A DNA stretch of 6,438 nt, from positions 1 through 6,438 of the forward strand of contig DASYUM010000047.1 of the NCBI GenBank assembly GCA_036001225.1. The letters are read 5' to 3'. Made by a program: the position numbers and the translations under genes. The DNA is from DASYUM01 sp036001225 (GTDB lineage: Bacteria > Methylomirabilota > Methylomirabilia > Rokubacteriales > DASRDR01). This document shows positions 1 to 5,862 of this stretch, piece after piece. How positions within the stretch are numbered: position 1 is the stretch's first letter; every line of letters begins with the position of its first letter. The notes below the pieces were generated by a model that did no database searches, was not told the origin of the DNA, and worked only from the letters and a program-made list of their open reading frames with translations.

Positions 1-242
1 GCGGCGGTGACCCCACGGACGCCGGCCGGGGTGTTGCGGGCGATCTGGGGGCGGATGCGGGGCGACTTCCAGTCGCCGAGCCAGACCAGCTCGGCCCGCG
101 TGAGGTACGACGCCCCCCGGCGGCGCCGCCGGGCGAGGCGGGACTTCAGCGCGCGTTCCGCCGCGAGCGTGCCGGACTCCGCGCGGTCGAACCGCCGGGC
201 GAGCGCGAGGAGCCGGCGGCGGGTCAGCCGAAGCCGGGACAC
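1..242 (-). CDS. Uncharacterised protein, N-terminal part (runs off the window)
   Basis: About 80 residues of a minus-strand gene that continues past base 1. I do not recognise a named domain. The N-terminal half is very basic, with an Arg run near residue 40. It is followed by a better-ordered stretch reading YLTRAELVWLGDWKSPRI, then a Q-I-A-R-N segment and a V-x-x-V-T-A segment. The 'ELxxLxxWKSPR' pattern resembles a family of short bacterial hypothetical proteins, but that is from memory and unverified. The GTG at 242-240 is the most natural start because it leaves a 32-bp divergent gap to the acetyltransferase. No Shine-Dalgarno sequence supports it, and the frame stays open upstream, so the true start could lie elsewhere. 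An 18-bp perfect palindrome (116-133) sits in the Arg-rich codons. That the frame codes is fairly likely; its function is unknown. Confidence 0.55.
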   Translation of the reverse strand, partial: MSRLRLTRRRLLALARRFDRAESGTLAAERALKSRLARRRRRGASYLTRAELVWLGDWKSPRIRPQIARNTPAGVRGVTA

Positions 243-259
243 GCGCGGCTCGCGGCTGC

Positions 260-265
260 TACACT
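260..265 (+). promoter_or_regulatory. Candidate -10 element for the GNAT gene
   Basis: TACACT in the short divergent gap ends nine bases before the ATG at 275. That ATG has no Shine-Dalgarno sequence, so a leaderless or very short-leader transcript is possible. No convincing -35 is visible at the expected distance. Weak, motif-level evidence only. Confidence 0.25.
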
Positions 266-274
266 TCGGTCGGC

Positions 275-757
275 ATGGGCGAGCGGGATCTCGTCGTCGA
301 GCCGGCCACCGCCGCCGACGCTCCGGGCGTCGTCGGCCTCATCGGCCGGGTCTTCGCCGAGTATGGCTTCATCTTCGACCCGAAGCAGGAGGTCCCCGAC
401 CTCCTCGCCTTCGCTCAGCACTACGGCCCGCCGCGCGGCGCCTTCTGGGTCATCCGGGACGGCGATACGGTGGTGGGATCGGTCGGAGTGGAGCGGCTGG
501 CCGGCGGCGCGGCCGAGCTGCATCGCCTCTACCTGGACGCCGACCTCCGCGGTCGCGGGCTGGGGCGGACGCTGGTGGACGCGGTCCTCGCCTGGTGCCG
601 GGCCGAGGGGATCGCCCACCTCGTCCTCTGGTCCGACACCCGCTTCGACCGCGCCCACGCGCTCTATGCGCGGATGGGCTTCCGGCAGACCGGCGAGCGC
701 GAGCTGCCGGACGACGTCAACCAGACGCGCGAGTTCCGCTACGAGCGCCCGGTCTGA
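275..757 (+). CDS. GNAT-family N-acetyltransferase
   Basis: A 160-residue single-domain GNAT protein that should transfer an acetyl group from acetyl-CoA to an amine in the cytoplasm; the acceptor is unknown. The acetyl-CoA pyrophosphate loop is R-G-R-G-L-G at residues 92-97, matching R-x-x-G-x-G, after the beta-4 strand 'LHRLYLD'. Motif B follows as 'HLVLWSDT' (115-122) and 'ALYARMGF' (129-136). Tyr131 sits where many GNATs place the general acid. The length is usual for the family. It is the only convincing plus-strand gene here, divergent from the partial gene on its left and convergent with the GYD gene, whose 3' end it overlaps by 19 bp (739-757). The start lacks a visible ribosome binding site. 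It could in principle acetylate proteins and so be opposed by the sirtuin about 1 kb away, but nothing in the sequence links them. Confidence 0.93.
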   Translation: MGERDLVVEPATAADAPGVVGLIGRVFAEYGFIFDPKQEVPDLLAFAQHYGPPRGAFWVIRDGDTVVGSVGVERLAGGAAELHRLYLDADLRGRGLGRTLVDAVLAWCRAEGIAHLVLWSDTRFDRAHALYARMGFRQTGERELPDDVNQTREFRYERPV

Positions 758-1101
758 GGCCCGCGCGCGCCCGTTGCGCCGGGCTTCGGCGCGCCGCCGG
801 CCGGCCCCCGCGGCAGCTCCTTCACGATCTTCCGGTACTCGGCCTCGGTGAACGCCCGGAGGTGGGTCGTCCGCACGTTGCCCTGGGCGGAGAGGGCGAG
901 GGCGAACTTGGCGACCACCTCGTCGTTGGGGGCCTCGAGGACGATGACGATGTCGTACGGGCCCATCGTCAGATAGAAGGACTTCAACTCGCCGCCGAGG
1001 TCCTTCAGCAGCCGCTTGCCGGCCTCGAGCCGGGTCGGCGAGTCCTGGATGTCGCGGATGCCCTGCTCGGTGTAGTGGATCAGGCTGATGTACGTCGCCA
1101 T
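739..1101 (-). CDS. GYD-domain protein
   Basis: A 120-residue protein with a GYD domain over roughly residues 1-97. It begins MATYISLIHYTEQG, followed by a helix with conserved 'AGKRLLKDLGG' character. The signature is G-P-Y-D at 47-50, then 'IVIVLEAPNDEVVAKFALALSAQGNVRTTHL' character (given as description of strand-helix-strand order), ending 'FTEAEYRKIVKELP'. The family has a small ferredoxin-like alpha/beta fold resembling dimeric alpha-beta barrels; no biochemical role is established. Residues 98-120 are a Gly/Pro/Ala-rich tail, probably disordered, encoded where the gene overlaps the end of the convergent GNAT gene. ATG 1101 is preferred over upstream in-frame starts because it matches the family N-terminus and has GGGGAG about seven bases upstream. 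It is the last gene of the sirtuin-side group, 46 bp after the secreted basic protein gene. Confidence 0.9.
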   Translation of the reverse strand: MATYISLIHYTEQGIRDIQDSPTRLEAGKRLLKDLGGELKSFYLTMGPYDIVIVLEAPNDEVVAKFALALSAQGNVRTTHLRAFTEAEYRKIVKELPRGPAGGAPKPGATGARGPQTGRS

Positions 1102-1147
1102 GCGTGACTCCCCGTTTCCAGGAGGGTGATGGCCCCGCGAAGTCGGC

Positions 1148-1414
1148 TCAGGCCCTGGGCATCCCGGCGGTGGCCGCGGGCCGGGCCGGGGCGTGACGCG
1201 GCGCCTTGACCTTGGCCGCTCGCGCCGCGCGAGCCCGATGGACCGCCGGCCGCGCGGCCCGCTTCCGGACGACCCGGTGGGCACGCTTCGCCTTCGGCGC
1301 CGACGCTTTCACCTCGGCGGCGCTGCTCGTGGGCCCCGCCCCCACGGCCTGAGCCGACGCCACCCCTCCGAGCGCACAGGCGAGAGCGATCAGCATCACG
1401 ATGACCAGTCGCAC
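1148..1414 (-). CDS. Small exported Lys/Arg/Ala-rich basic protein
   Basis: An 88-residue protein starting at GTG with an ideal Shine-Dalgarno sequence (AAAGGAGG, five bases away). Residues 1-21 look like a signal peptide: a positively charged start, the hydrophobic stretch LVIVMLIALACALGG, and a cleavage-like V-A-S-A before Gln22. The mature part of about 67 residues carries 17 Lys/Arg and one acidic residue, and is otherwise Ala/Pro/Val with several His; it has no Cys after cleavage. Low-complexity composition of this sort resembles histone H1-like tails or cationic cell-envelope proteins, but no family is recognised. It could bind envelope polyanions or extracellular nucleic acid; that is inference. 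It lies between the 82-aa gene (20 bp upstream) and the GYD gene. Confidence 0.72.
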   Translation of the reverse strand: MRLVIVMLIALACALGGVASAQAVGAGPTSSAAEVKASAPKAKRAHRVVRKRAARPAVHRARAARAAKVKAPRHAPARPAATAGMPRA

Positions 1415-1419
1415 GGATG

Positions 1420-1427
1420 CCTCCTTT
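1420..1427 (-). promoter_or_regulatory. Strong ribosome binding site of the exported basic protein
   Basis: The minus strand reads AAAGGAGG, a near-perfect anti-16S complement, then five bases and the GTG at 1414-1412. This fixes the GTG start over the internal ATG six codons later and is the clearest Shine-Dalgarno site in the window. Confidence 0.8.
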
Positions 1428-1434
1428 CGGGACT

Positions 1435-1683
1435 CTAGGACTCGGGCCGCGATCGCGGCCGCCGGACGGGCGGCCGTCCCGGGCGCGGGCCCGGGCGCGC
1501 CCGGCGCTGGCGTGACCGCTTCGCATCGATGAGGACCGGCGCGGCCGCCGACGGGCGCGCCTGGTTGGCGGCCGGCCGCGCGGCCGCGCGCGGCGTCCGG
1601 AGCTGAGCCAGGGCCTCGGCCAGGACGCCGAGGGCGAAGCCGCCAGCGTCGAGCCAGCGGCCCACGCGCTCGCGCGGCGGCAT
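1435..1683 (-). CDS. Small Arg/Pro/Ala-rich hypothetical protein
   Basis: An 82-residue frame whose ATG follows the sirtuin TAG by a single base (TAG-C-ATG). That is typical of translational coupling, and no separate Shine-Dalgarno is seen. Residues 7-29 (VGRWLDAGGFALGVLAEALA and following) could form one amphipathic helix; the rest is Arg/Pro/Ala-rich and probably disordered. Third positions are almost all G or C, as in neighbouring real genes, though such composition also makes spurious frames. The last third of the gene is built from three consecutive inverted repeats (1445-1502), so the tail may be a by-product of palindromic DNA. No domain is recognised. The close junction argues for a real gene; the low complexity argues for caution. 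Confidence 0.5.
   Translation of the reverse strand: MPPRERVGRWLDAGGFALGVLAEALAQLRTPRAAARPAANQARPSAAAPVLIDAKRSRQRRARPGPRPGRPPVRRPRSRPES
1445..1502. repeat. Cluster of three inverted repeats
   Basis: Three back-to-back dyads. First, a 16-bp perfect palindrome at 1445-1460 (GGCCGCGATCGCGGCC, containing GCGATCGC). Second, GGACGG/CCGTCC arms with a 4-base loop at 1464-1479. Third, GGGCGCG/CGCGCCC arms with an 8-base loop at 1481-1502. They lie in the 3' end of the 82-aa gene, just before the strong RBS of the 88-aa gene. As RNA they could slow polymerase or protect an mRNA end; there is no U tract. In DNA this G+C-rich some dyads arise by chance. Confidence 0.5.
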
Positions 1684-1684
1684 G

Positions 1685-2458
1685 CTAGCGAGCGAGGCGG
1701 CCGCGGACCGCCTCCACCAGACGCGCCATCACCTCGGCCGCCTTCCCCGGGATGACGACGTCGGCCAGGTGGTCGAGGTGGGTCGGGGTGAGGTTCACGA
1801 TGACCAGTCGGGCGCCCGACTCCTTGGCGTAGACCGGCATGTACGCCGCCGGGTAGACGACCAGCGACGAGCCGACCACCACGAAGCAACTGGCGGTTCG
1901 GGATCGGGCCTCGGCGAGCTGAGTCTCGCGTACCGGCATCGGCTCACCGAAGAGGATGGTGTGGGGCTTGAGGATTCCGCCACACGCCCGGCAGTCGGGG
2001 ACCCCTTCCCCGGCTTCCAGCCGGGCCTGGACCTCGTCGCGCGTGCAGGCCACGCCGCAGGCCAGGCAGCGGACACGGGTCGCGTTGCCGTGCAGCTCGA
2101 TGACTTTTTCGGGGGCGGTCCCCGCGTGCTGGTGGAGGTTGTCGATGTTCTGGGTGATGACGCAGTCGAGGAGGCCGAGCCCGTCCAGCTCGGCGATGGC
2201 GTGGTGGGCGGGGTTGGGCCGGGCCGCCCGCACCGTCCCGTACAGCTCGCGGCCGACCGACCAGTACCGGCGCCGCCCCTCGTCCGAGCCGATGAAGCGC
2301 TGGTAGCTGAAATCGTCGGGGTCGTGACGGGCCCAGAGCCCGGTCGGGCTCCGGAAGTCCGGGATGCCCGATTCGGTCGAGACCCCGGCCCCGGTGAAGA
2401 CGACGACCGGCGCCGCCGTGGCCACGAGGTCGGCGGCGCGCTTGATCAGGTCCTCCAT
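1685..2458 (-). CDS. Sirtuin: NAD+-dependent protein deacetylase/deacylase (SIR2 family)
   Basis: A 257-residue SIR2 protein that removes acyl groups from lysine side chains, consuming NAD+ and releasing nicotinamide and O-acyl-ADP-ribose. The motifs are in order. The NAD-binding GAGVSTESGIPDFRS is at 23-37. TQNIDNLHQHAG is at 102-113. Catalytic His123 lies in ELHGN. The Zn ribbon is Cys131/Cys134 and Cys156/Cys159. KPHTILFGEPMP follows from 164, and GSSLVVYPA is at 196-204. The length matches compact bacterial cobB/npdA-type sirtuins. I see no clear Y-x2-R acyl-pocket motif of the desuccinylase (SIRT5-like) class, so deacetylase activity is the default guess. ATG 2458 is chosen because the SIR2 domain begins right after it. 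The same frame is open to 2584, but that 42-residue extension runs through two hairpins and looks non-coding. The small 82-aa gene follows one base after the stop. Confidence 0.95.
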   Translation of the reverse strand: MEDLIKRAADLVATAAPVVVFTGAGVSTESGIPDFRSPTGLWARHDPDDFSYQRFIGSDEGRRRYWSVGRELYGTVRAARPNPAHHAIAELDGLGLLDCVITQNIDNLHQHAGTAPEKVIELHGNATRVRCLACGVACTRDEVQARLEAGEGVPDCRACGGILKPHTILFGEPMPVRETQLAEARSRTASCFVVVGSSLVVYPAAYMPVYAKESGARLVIVNLTPTHLDHLADVVIPGKAAEVMARLVEAVRGRLAR

Positions 2459-2497
2459 AAGTCGGAAGGGGGCTATGCCCCCCTCCGATTCCTCCCC
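2459..2497 (-). promoter_or_regulatory. Sirtuin translation start with hairpin between Shine-Dalgarno and ATG
   Basis: On the minus strand a purine tract GGGGAGG (2497-2491) is followed by AA, then a 27-nt hairpin (2488-2462), then CTT and the ATG. Linear distance from GGAGG to ATG is 32 bases, too far. With the hairpin folded it is five bases. No accessible Shine-Dalgarno lies between hairpin and ATG. A second GGAGG is inside the hairpin's 5' arm. The arrangement is seen directly; its role is inference. Confidence 0.45.
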
Positions 2498-2524
2498 CCG
2501 AACTTGCGCGGGCAAAGCCCGCGC
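2462..2524. repeat. Two-hairpin palindromic element
   Basis: The first hairpin (2462-2488) has arms TCGGAaGGGGGC and GCCCCCcTCCGA: eleven pairs and one A/C mismatch around a 3-base loop. The second (2506-2524) is a perfect 8-bp stem, GCGCGGGC/GCCCGCGC, with an AAA loop. They are separated by 17 bases with a C6 run. The compact paired-stem form resembles REP-like dispersed intergenic elements, but only one copy lies in this window, so repetitiveness is untested. It could also serve the sirtuin leader or the 3' end of the patatin transcript. Confidence 0.6.
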
Positions 2525-2657
2525 TCGAAACGCCTCGATCCAGCGCGCGAGAACAGGCCGGCGGCTGCGGCCTCTTCGGCACACCTGGTGGTCGTCGCTC
2601 CCGAGCCTACCAGATCTCGGGGGTCGGCCACCAAGAAGAAACGACCGACCTCGAGAA

Positions 2658-2676
2658 GGCGGGCCATCGGCCCGCC
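2658..2676 (-). terminator. Terminator-like hairpin after the patatin gene
   Basis: One base after the patatin TGA the minus strand forms a perfect 8-bp G+C stem, GGCGGGCC/GGCCCGCC, with loop GAT, followed by TTCTCGA. The stem and position fit an intrinsic terminator closing the upstream operon. The U tract is short, so termination may be incomplete or the stem may mainly protect the mRNA 3' end. Confidence 0.5.
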
Positions 2677-2677
2677 G

Positions 2678-3622
2678 TCAGGGATAGCGGAGCGCGTCGA
2701 GACACGCCAGCCCGTCGCGCCGCCCGAGGTCCACCAGCCGGCCGAGCCGCCGGCCGTCGAAGTCGAGCGGCCGGAGGTGCAACGGCTCCGACGGCCGCAG
2801 CACGCGGATCTCGACGGCCGGATGGCGGAAGCGGGCCAGCTCGACGTCGCGGAGGATCTCGCGGCCGAGCGCCAGCTCGAATGCGCGCTCGAGGACCGCC
2901 TGGAGCGTCGGCTCCCGCAGCGGCTCGTCCCCGTAGCCGAGGACGACCAGCAGCCGGTCGAGCGGCTCGGCGTCGAGGAGCTCCAGGGTGGGCGCCCGCT
3001 GGACGATGCCGCCGTCCACCAGGACCCCACCCTCGGTCACCACGGCCGGGAAGAGGCCGGGCACGGTCGCGCTGGCCATCAGGGCGTCCACCGTCAACGT
3101 CTGGTTGTCGAAGCGGCGGGGGGCGCCGGCCACCAGATCGGCGGCCAGGATCAGGAGCCGGACCCCGGAGTCCCGCACGCGGCCGAGATCGAGATGGCGC
3201 TCGATCGTCCGCCGAAGCGGCGCCGGGTCGAGTAGGGCCGGCAGGTCGCGGAAGTACCAGGGCACGAGCCAGCCCGGCAGCAGGCCGCCGGCGATGGTGA
3301 CGGCCGGGTAGCGGAACACGTCCTCGCGGCGGATCGTGCGCCAGAGGGTGGCCAGTCGCTCGCTCTCGCCCGCGGCGACCATCGCCGCGTTGAGGGCGCC
3401 CGACGAGGTCCCCGCCACCGCCGCCGGGGTCACGCCTCGCTCGCGGAGGGCGAGGGCCAGCCCCGCCTCGTAGGCCGCCTTGGCGCCGCCGCCGGAGAAG
3501 ACCAGCCCGAGCCGGAGGCCGGCGGGGTCGCGCTCACTCGGCTCGCAGGCGACCACGGGGAGCGGGAGGAGCGCCGCGGCGGCCAGGCCCAGCGCGGCGA
3601 CCGCGCGGAGCGATGCCCTCAA
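2678..3622 (-). CDS. Exported patatin-like phospholipase (possible lipoprotein)
   Basis: A 314-residue patatin-family serine hydrolase, expected to hydrolyse acyl esters of phospholipids or related lipids with a Ser-Asp dyad. The oxyanion hole is G-G-G-A-K at 44-48. The nucleophile elbow is G-T-S-S-G at 71-75, with Ser73. 'ASATVPGLFP' is at 183-192, and catalytic Asp203 is in D-G-G (203-205). Residues 1-25 form a signal peptide, with V-V-A-C at 23-26 as a plausible lipobox, so the enzyme may be a lipoprotein facing the periplasm or outer membrane. Cleavage by signal peptidase I is the alternative. The start is TTG, four bases after the thiolase stop. It is preferred because it alone keeps the signal peptide, and the upstream frame has no nearby ATG or GTG. 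The domain is complete. It is the last gene of the operon, followed at once by a terminator-like stem. Confidence 0.93.
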   Translation of the reverse strand: MRASLRAVAALGLAAAALLPLPVVACEPSERDPAGLRLGLVFSGGGAKAAYEAGLALALRERGVTPAAVAGTSSGALNAAMVAAGESERLATLWRTIRREDVFRYPAVTIAGGLLPGWLVPWYFRDLPALLDPAPLRRTIERHLDLGRVRDSGVRLLILAADLVAGAPRRFDNQTLTVDALMASATVPGLFPAVVTEGGVLVDGGIVQRAPTLELLDAEPLDRLLVVLGYGDEPLREPTLQAVLERAFELALGREILRDVELARFRHPAVEIRVLRPSEPLHLRPLDFDGRRLGRLVDLGRRDGLACLDALRYP

Positions 3623-3626
3623 CCGC

Positions 3627-4811
3627 TCAGGGCTGGCCGAGGACGGCGACGCACGCGACCGCGCCGGGCCCGCCGAGGGTGTGGGCGAGTCCGGTTCGGG
3701 CTCCCTTCACCTGCATGGCGCCGGCTCGACCCAGGAGCTGATCCACGACGTTGTTGATCATCCGTACGCCCGAGGCCCCGACCGGGTGGCCGCACGACTT
3801 GAGCCCGCCCGAGGTGTTGACGGGCAGGTCGCCGCCGAGCCGGGTCACGCCGGCCGCGACCAGCTGGTGCCCCTCACCGGGCCGGGCGAAGCCGAGGTCC
3901 TCGTAGTTGATGATCTCGGTGATCGTGAAGCAGTCGTGGCACTCGGCGACATCGATCTCCTTGACCGGGTCGGTGACGCCGGCCATCCGATAGGCGACCT
4001 GAGCCGCCTCCCGGGTGGCCTTGAACGAGGTGAAGTTCCAGCCGGGGTCGAACTGGGTGTTCCAGTACCCGGCGGCCACGCTGAACGCGATGCCGCGGAT
4101 GAGGGCGTAGGGGGCGCCCCGGCGGGCGGCGAGGTCGGCGCGGGTGAGGACGCAGGCGGCCGCGCCATCGGTCGTCGGGCAGCAGTCGAAGAGGCCGAGC
4201 GGCTCGGCCACCTTCGGCGCCCGCGCGTGCTGGTCGGGGGTGATGGCCTTCTGGAAGTGGGCCTTCGGGTTCAGGCTCCCGTGGTAGTGGTTCTTCACCG
4301 CCACCTGGCCGAGCGCGCTCTCGTCGATCCCGTACTCCTTGAAGTAACGGGTTGCGAGCAGCGCGAACATCCCCGGCGCCGTCCGGCCCTTGCACAGCAC
4401 CGGGTGGCCGCGCTCGACCGCCTGGGCGACCAGGCTGCCTCGCGACGGCACCTCCCGCATCTTCTCGGCGCCGACCGCGAGGACGACGTCGTACTCGCCG
4501 GAGGCGACGGCCAGCGCCGCGTTGCGGACGGCCTCCATCCCCGAGGCGCAGTAGGCGGCCACCCGGGTGATCGGGATCGGCGGGAGGTTCAGCGTGTCCC
4601 CGACGAAGGTCCCGGCGTTCCCCTCGTACCCGTAGAGAAGCGGCTCGTAGGTCCCGAGCCAGCCGGCCTGGATCTCCCGCGGCTCGACCCGGGCGTCGGC
4701 CATCGCCGCCGTCGCCGCCTCGTACACCATGTCGGTGTAGGACTGGTGGAAGTTCTCGCCGAACTTGATGGTGCCGGTCCCGATGATGGCGACCTGGTTG
4801 GCGAGTCCCAT
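3627..4811 (-). CDS. SCP2/lipid-transfer-type thiolase (acetyl-CoA acetyltransferase-like)
   Basis: A 394-residue thiolase-fold enzyme acting on CoA thioesters, by thiolytic cleavage or Claisen-type chemistry. It belongs to the SCPx/non-specific lipid-transfer-protein thiolase branch rather than the AtoB/FadA branch. The nucleophile is Cys88 in 'AAYCASGMEA'. His292 in 'ECHDCF' replaces the N-E-A-F motif of classical thiolases, as is typical of this branch. His342 lies in 'KSCGHPVGASG' after 'NTSGG'. The C-terminus 'HTLGGPGAVACVAVLG' is intact. ATG 4811 has AGGGA seven bases upstream, and the methyltransferase stop is 10 bp away. Many relatives work with a small DUF35/OB-fold Zn-ribbon partner encoded next to them; none is in this window. 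Direction of reaction and chain or steroid/aromatic side-chain substrate cannot be inferred. Confidence 0.92.
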   Translation of the reverse strand: MGLANQVAIIGTGTIKFGENFHQSYTDMVYEAATAAMADARVEPREIQAGWLGTYEPLLYGYEGNAGTFVGDTLNLPPIPITRVAAYCASGMEAVRNAALAVASGEYDVVLAVGAEKMREVPSRGSLVAQAVERGHPVLCKGRTAPGMFALLATRYFKEYGIDESALGQVAVKNHYHGSLNPKAHFQKAITPDQHARAPKVAEPLGLFDCCPTTDGAAACVLTRADLAARRGAPYALIRGIAFSVAAGYWNTQFDPGWNFTSFKATREAAQVAYRMAGVTDPVKEIDVAECHDCFTITEIINYEDLGFARPGEGHQLVAAGVTRLGGDLPVNTSGGLKSCGHPVGASGVRMINNVVDQLLGRAGAMQVKGARTGLAHTLGGPGAVACVAVLGQP

Positions 4812-4821
4812 CGCGGCGTCC

Positions 4822-5862
4822 CTACCTTTCGGCCAGGTACATGATGCGGGTCGGGTTCGGCTGCTCGACGCGGCGGATCTGCCCGAAGCCGGCGCTCTCC
4901 AGCAGCTCCCGCAGCTCGGGGATGGTGATCATGCCGCAGCCGACCAGCGCCTCGTGGTGCTGGATACCGGCCAGCATCCGGTAGGCGGGCTGGGCGCGGT
5001 ACTCCTCGATCGTGCCCGGATAGGGCAGCTCGGAGACGAGAAGCGCGCCGCCCGGCCGGAGGGCTCGCCGAACGCGGCCCAGGACCGCCTCCCACTCGGG
5101 CCGCGCCCCCGTCTCGTGAAGGGCGATGTTCATGACCGCGAGATCGAAGCGGTCGGCGAACGGCATGGCCAGCGCGCTCGTCGCCTCCACTCGTACCCGG
5201 TCGCCGACCCTGGCCTCGGCCAGGTTCTGGGCCGCCAGCGCGAGCATCGGCGGATCGATCTCGAGGCCGAGGCCGCGGGCCTGCGGGAAGCGATGGCAGA
5301 GATGGAGGAGGCCGTAGGCGGCGCCGCAGCCGACGTCGAGGATCTCCCCGCCCGCCTCGAGCCGGGCCTGAACGGCCGGCGCCTGGGGAAGGACGAGGTC
5401 GGTCATGATGCTGAAGTCCGGTTTACTGGCCTCCATGATCGCCCGGACCAGCTCGGGGGCGTGGTCCCTCCGGGGGAACGACGCGCCGTCGGCCAGCCGG
5501 GCGGGAAAGGCGGCGAAGTCCTCGGTGAAGGCGACGCTGATCGCGACGCGCCCGCCCAGGTACTGAGGGTCCCGCAGATCGAGGAGGAGATCGGCGAGGT
5601 GGGGCGCCAGCCGGAAACCGGTCGCCGCGTCGTAGTCGAGCAGCTCGTAGGCGTAGCCGGCGCGGCACCAGACCAGCACGTAGCGCGGCTCGTACTCGAG
5701 CCGCTTGGCCAGCGCGTCGGCGGTGATCCCGCCGCCACCGGCGTCGTGGATCGCCTGGAAGAGTCCCGCCCTCCGCCCGATGGCGGCCACCCACGTGCCC
5801 TGGAAGCCCCCCATGTAGCCGAAGAGCTTCCGGAACTGCTCGTCGCGGGTCGGGGCGCTCAT
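4822..5862 (-). CDS. SAM-dependent methyltransferase with N-terminal winged helix
   Basis: A 346-residue class I methyltransferase. Residues about 20-95 form a winged-helix/dimerisation-like domain ('AAIGRRAGLFQAI', 'ITADALAKRLEYEPRYV', 'AYELLDYD', 'GFRLAPHLADLL'), as in Rv2258c-like and small-molecule O-methyltransferases. The Rossmann SAM domain starts near 165, with motif I ILDVGCGAA at 174-182 and the acidic ribose-binding position in GLEID (199-203). Later elements are 'FDLAVMNIALHETG', 'ALRPGGALLVSELPYP' and a C-terminal 'LLESAGFGQIRRVEQP'. The methyl acceptor is unknown; winged-helix resemblance does not by itself imply DNA binding. ATG 5862 is chosen over the longer open frame because the family N-terminus begins here and GGAG lies four bases upstream. 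It is 53 bp downstream of the SDR gene and 10 bp upstream of the thiolase. Confidence 0.92.
   Translation of the reverse strand: MSAPTRDEQFRKLFGYMGGFQGTWVAAIGRRAGLFQAIHDAGGGGITADALAKRLEYEPRYVLVWCRAGYAYELLDYDAATGFRLAPHLADLLLDLRDPQYLGGRVAISVAFTEDFAAFPARLADGASFPRRDHAPELVRAIMEASKPDFSIMTDLVLPQAPAVQARLEAGGEILDVGCGAAYGLLHLCHRFPQARGLGLEIDPPMLALAAQNLAEARVGDRVRVEATSALAMPFADRFDLAVMNIALHETGARPEWEAVLGRVRRALRPGGALLVSELPYPGTIEEYRAQPAYRMLAGIQHHEALVGCGMITIPELRELLESAGFGQIRRVEQPNPTRIMYLAER

Noticed and set aside
116..133. Eighteen-bp perfect palindrome CCCGGCGGCGCCGCCGGG
   Set aside because: It sits in Arg-rich codons of the partial gene and consists only of G and C; codon bias can produce it, and nothing suggests an operator.
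7..1107. Plus-strand open frame of 366 codons over the partial gene, GNAT and GYD genes
   Set aside because: It is out of frame with the motif-bearing GNAT gene, extremely Arg-rich, and covers two real genes on opposite strands.
275..2458. Acetylation/deacetylation pair of GNAT and sirtuin
   Set aside because: They are on opposite strands, separated by three genes, and most GNATs act on small molecules; proximity alone is not evidence of a functional pair.
2459..2584. Forty-two-residue N-terminal extension of the sirtuin
   Set aside because: It is encoded by the two hairpins and a low-complexity leader, precedes the normal SIR2 start, and has no motif; more likely untranslated leader.
1682..3235. 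Plus-strand open frame of 517 codons opposite the sirtuin and patatin genes
   Set aside because: It lies antisense to two genes with complete catalytic motifs, crosses the hairpin-rich intergenic gap, and has the Arg/Gly/Asp/Val-rich composition typical of antisense frames in high-G+C DNA.
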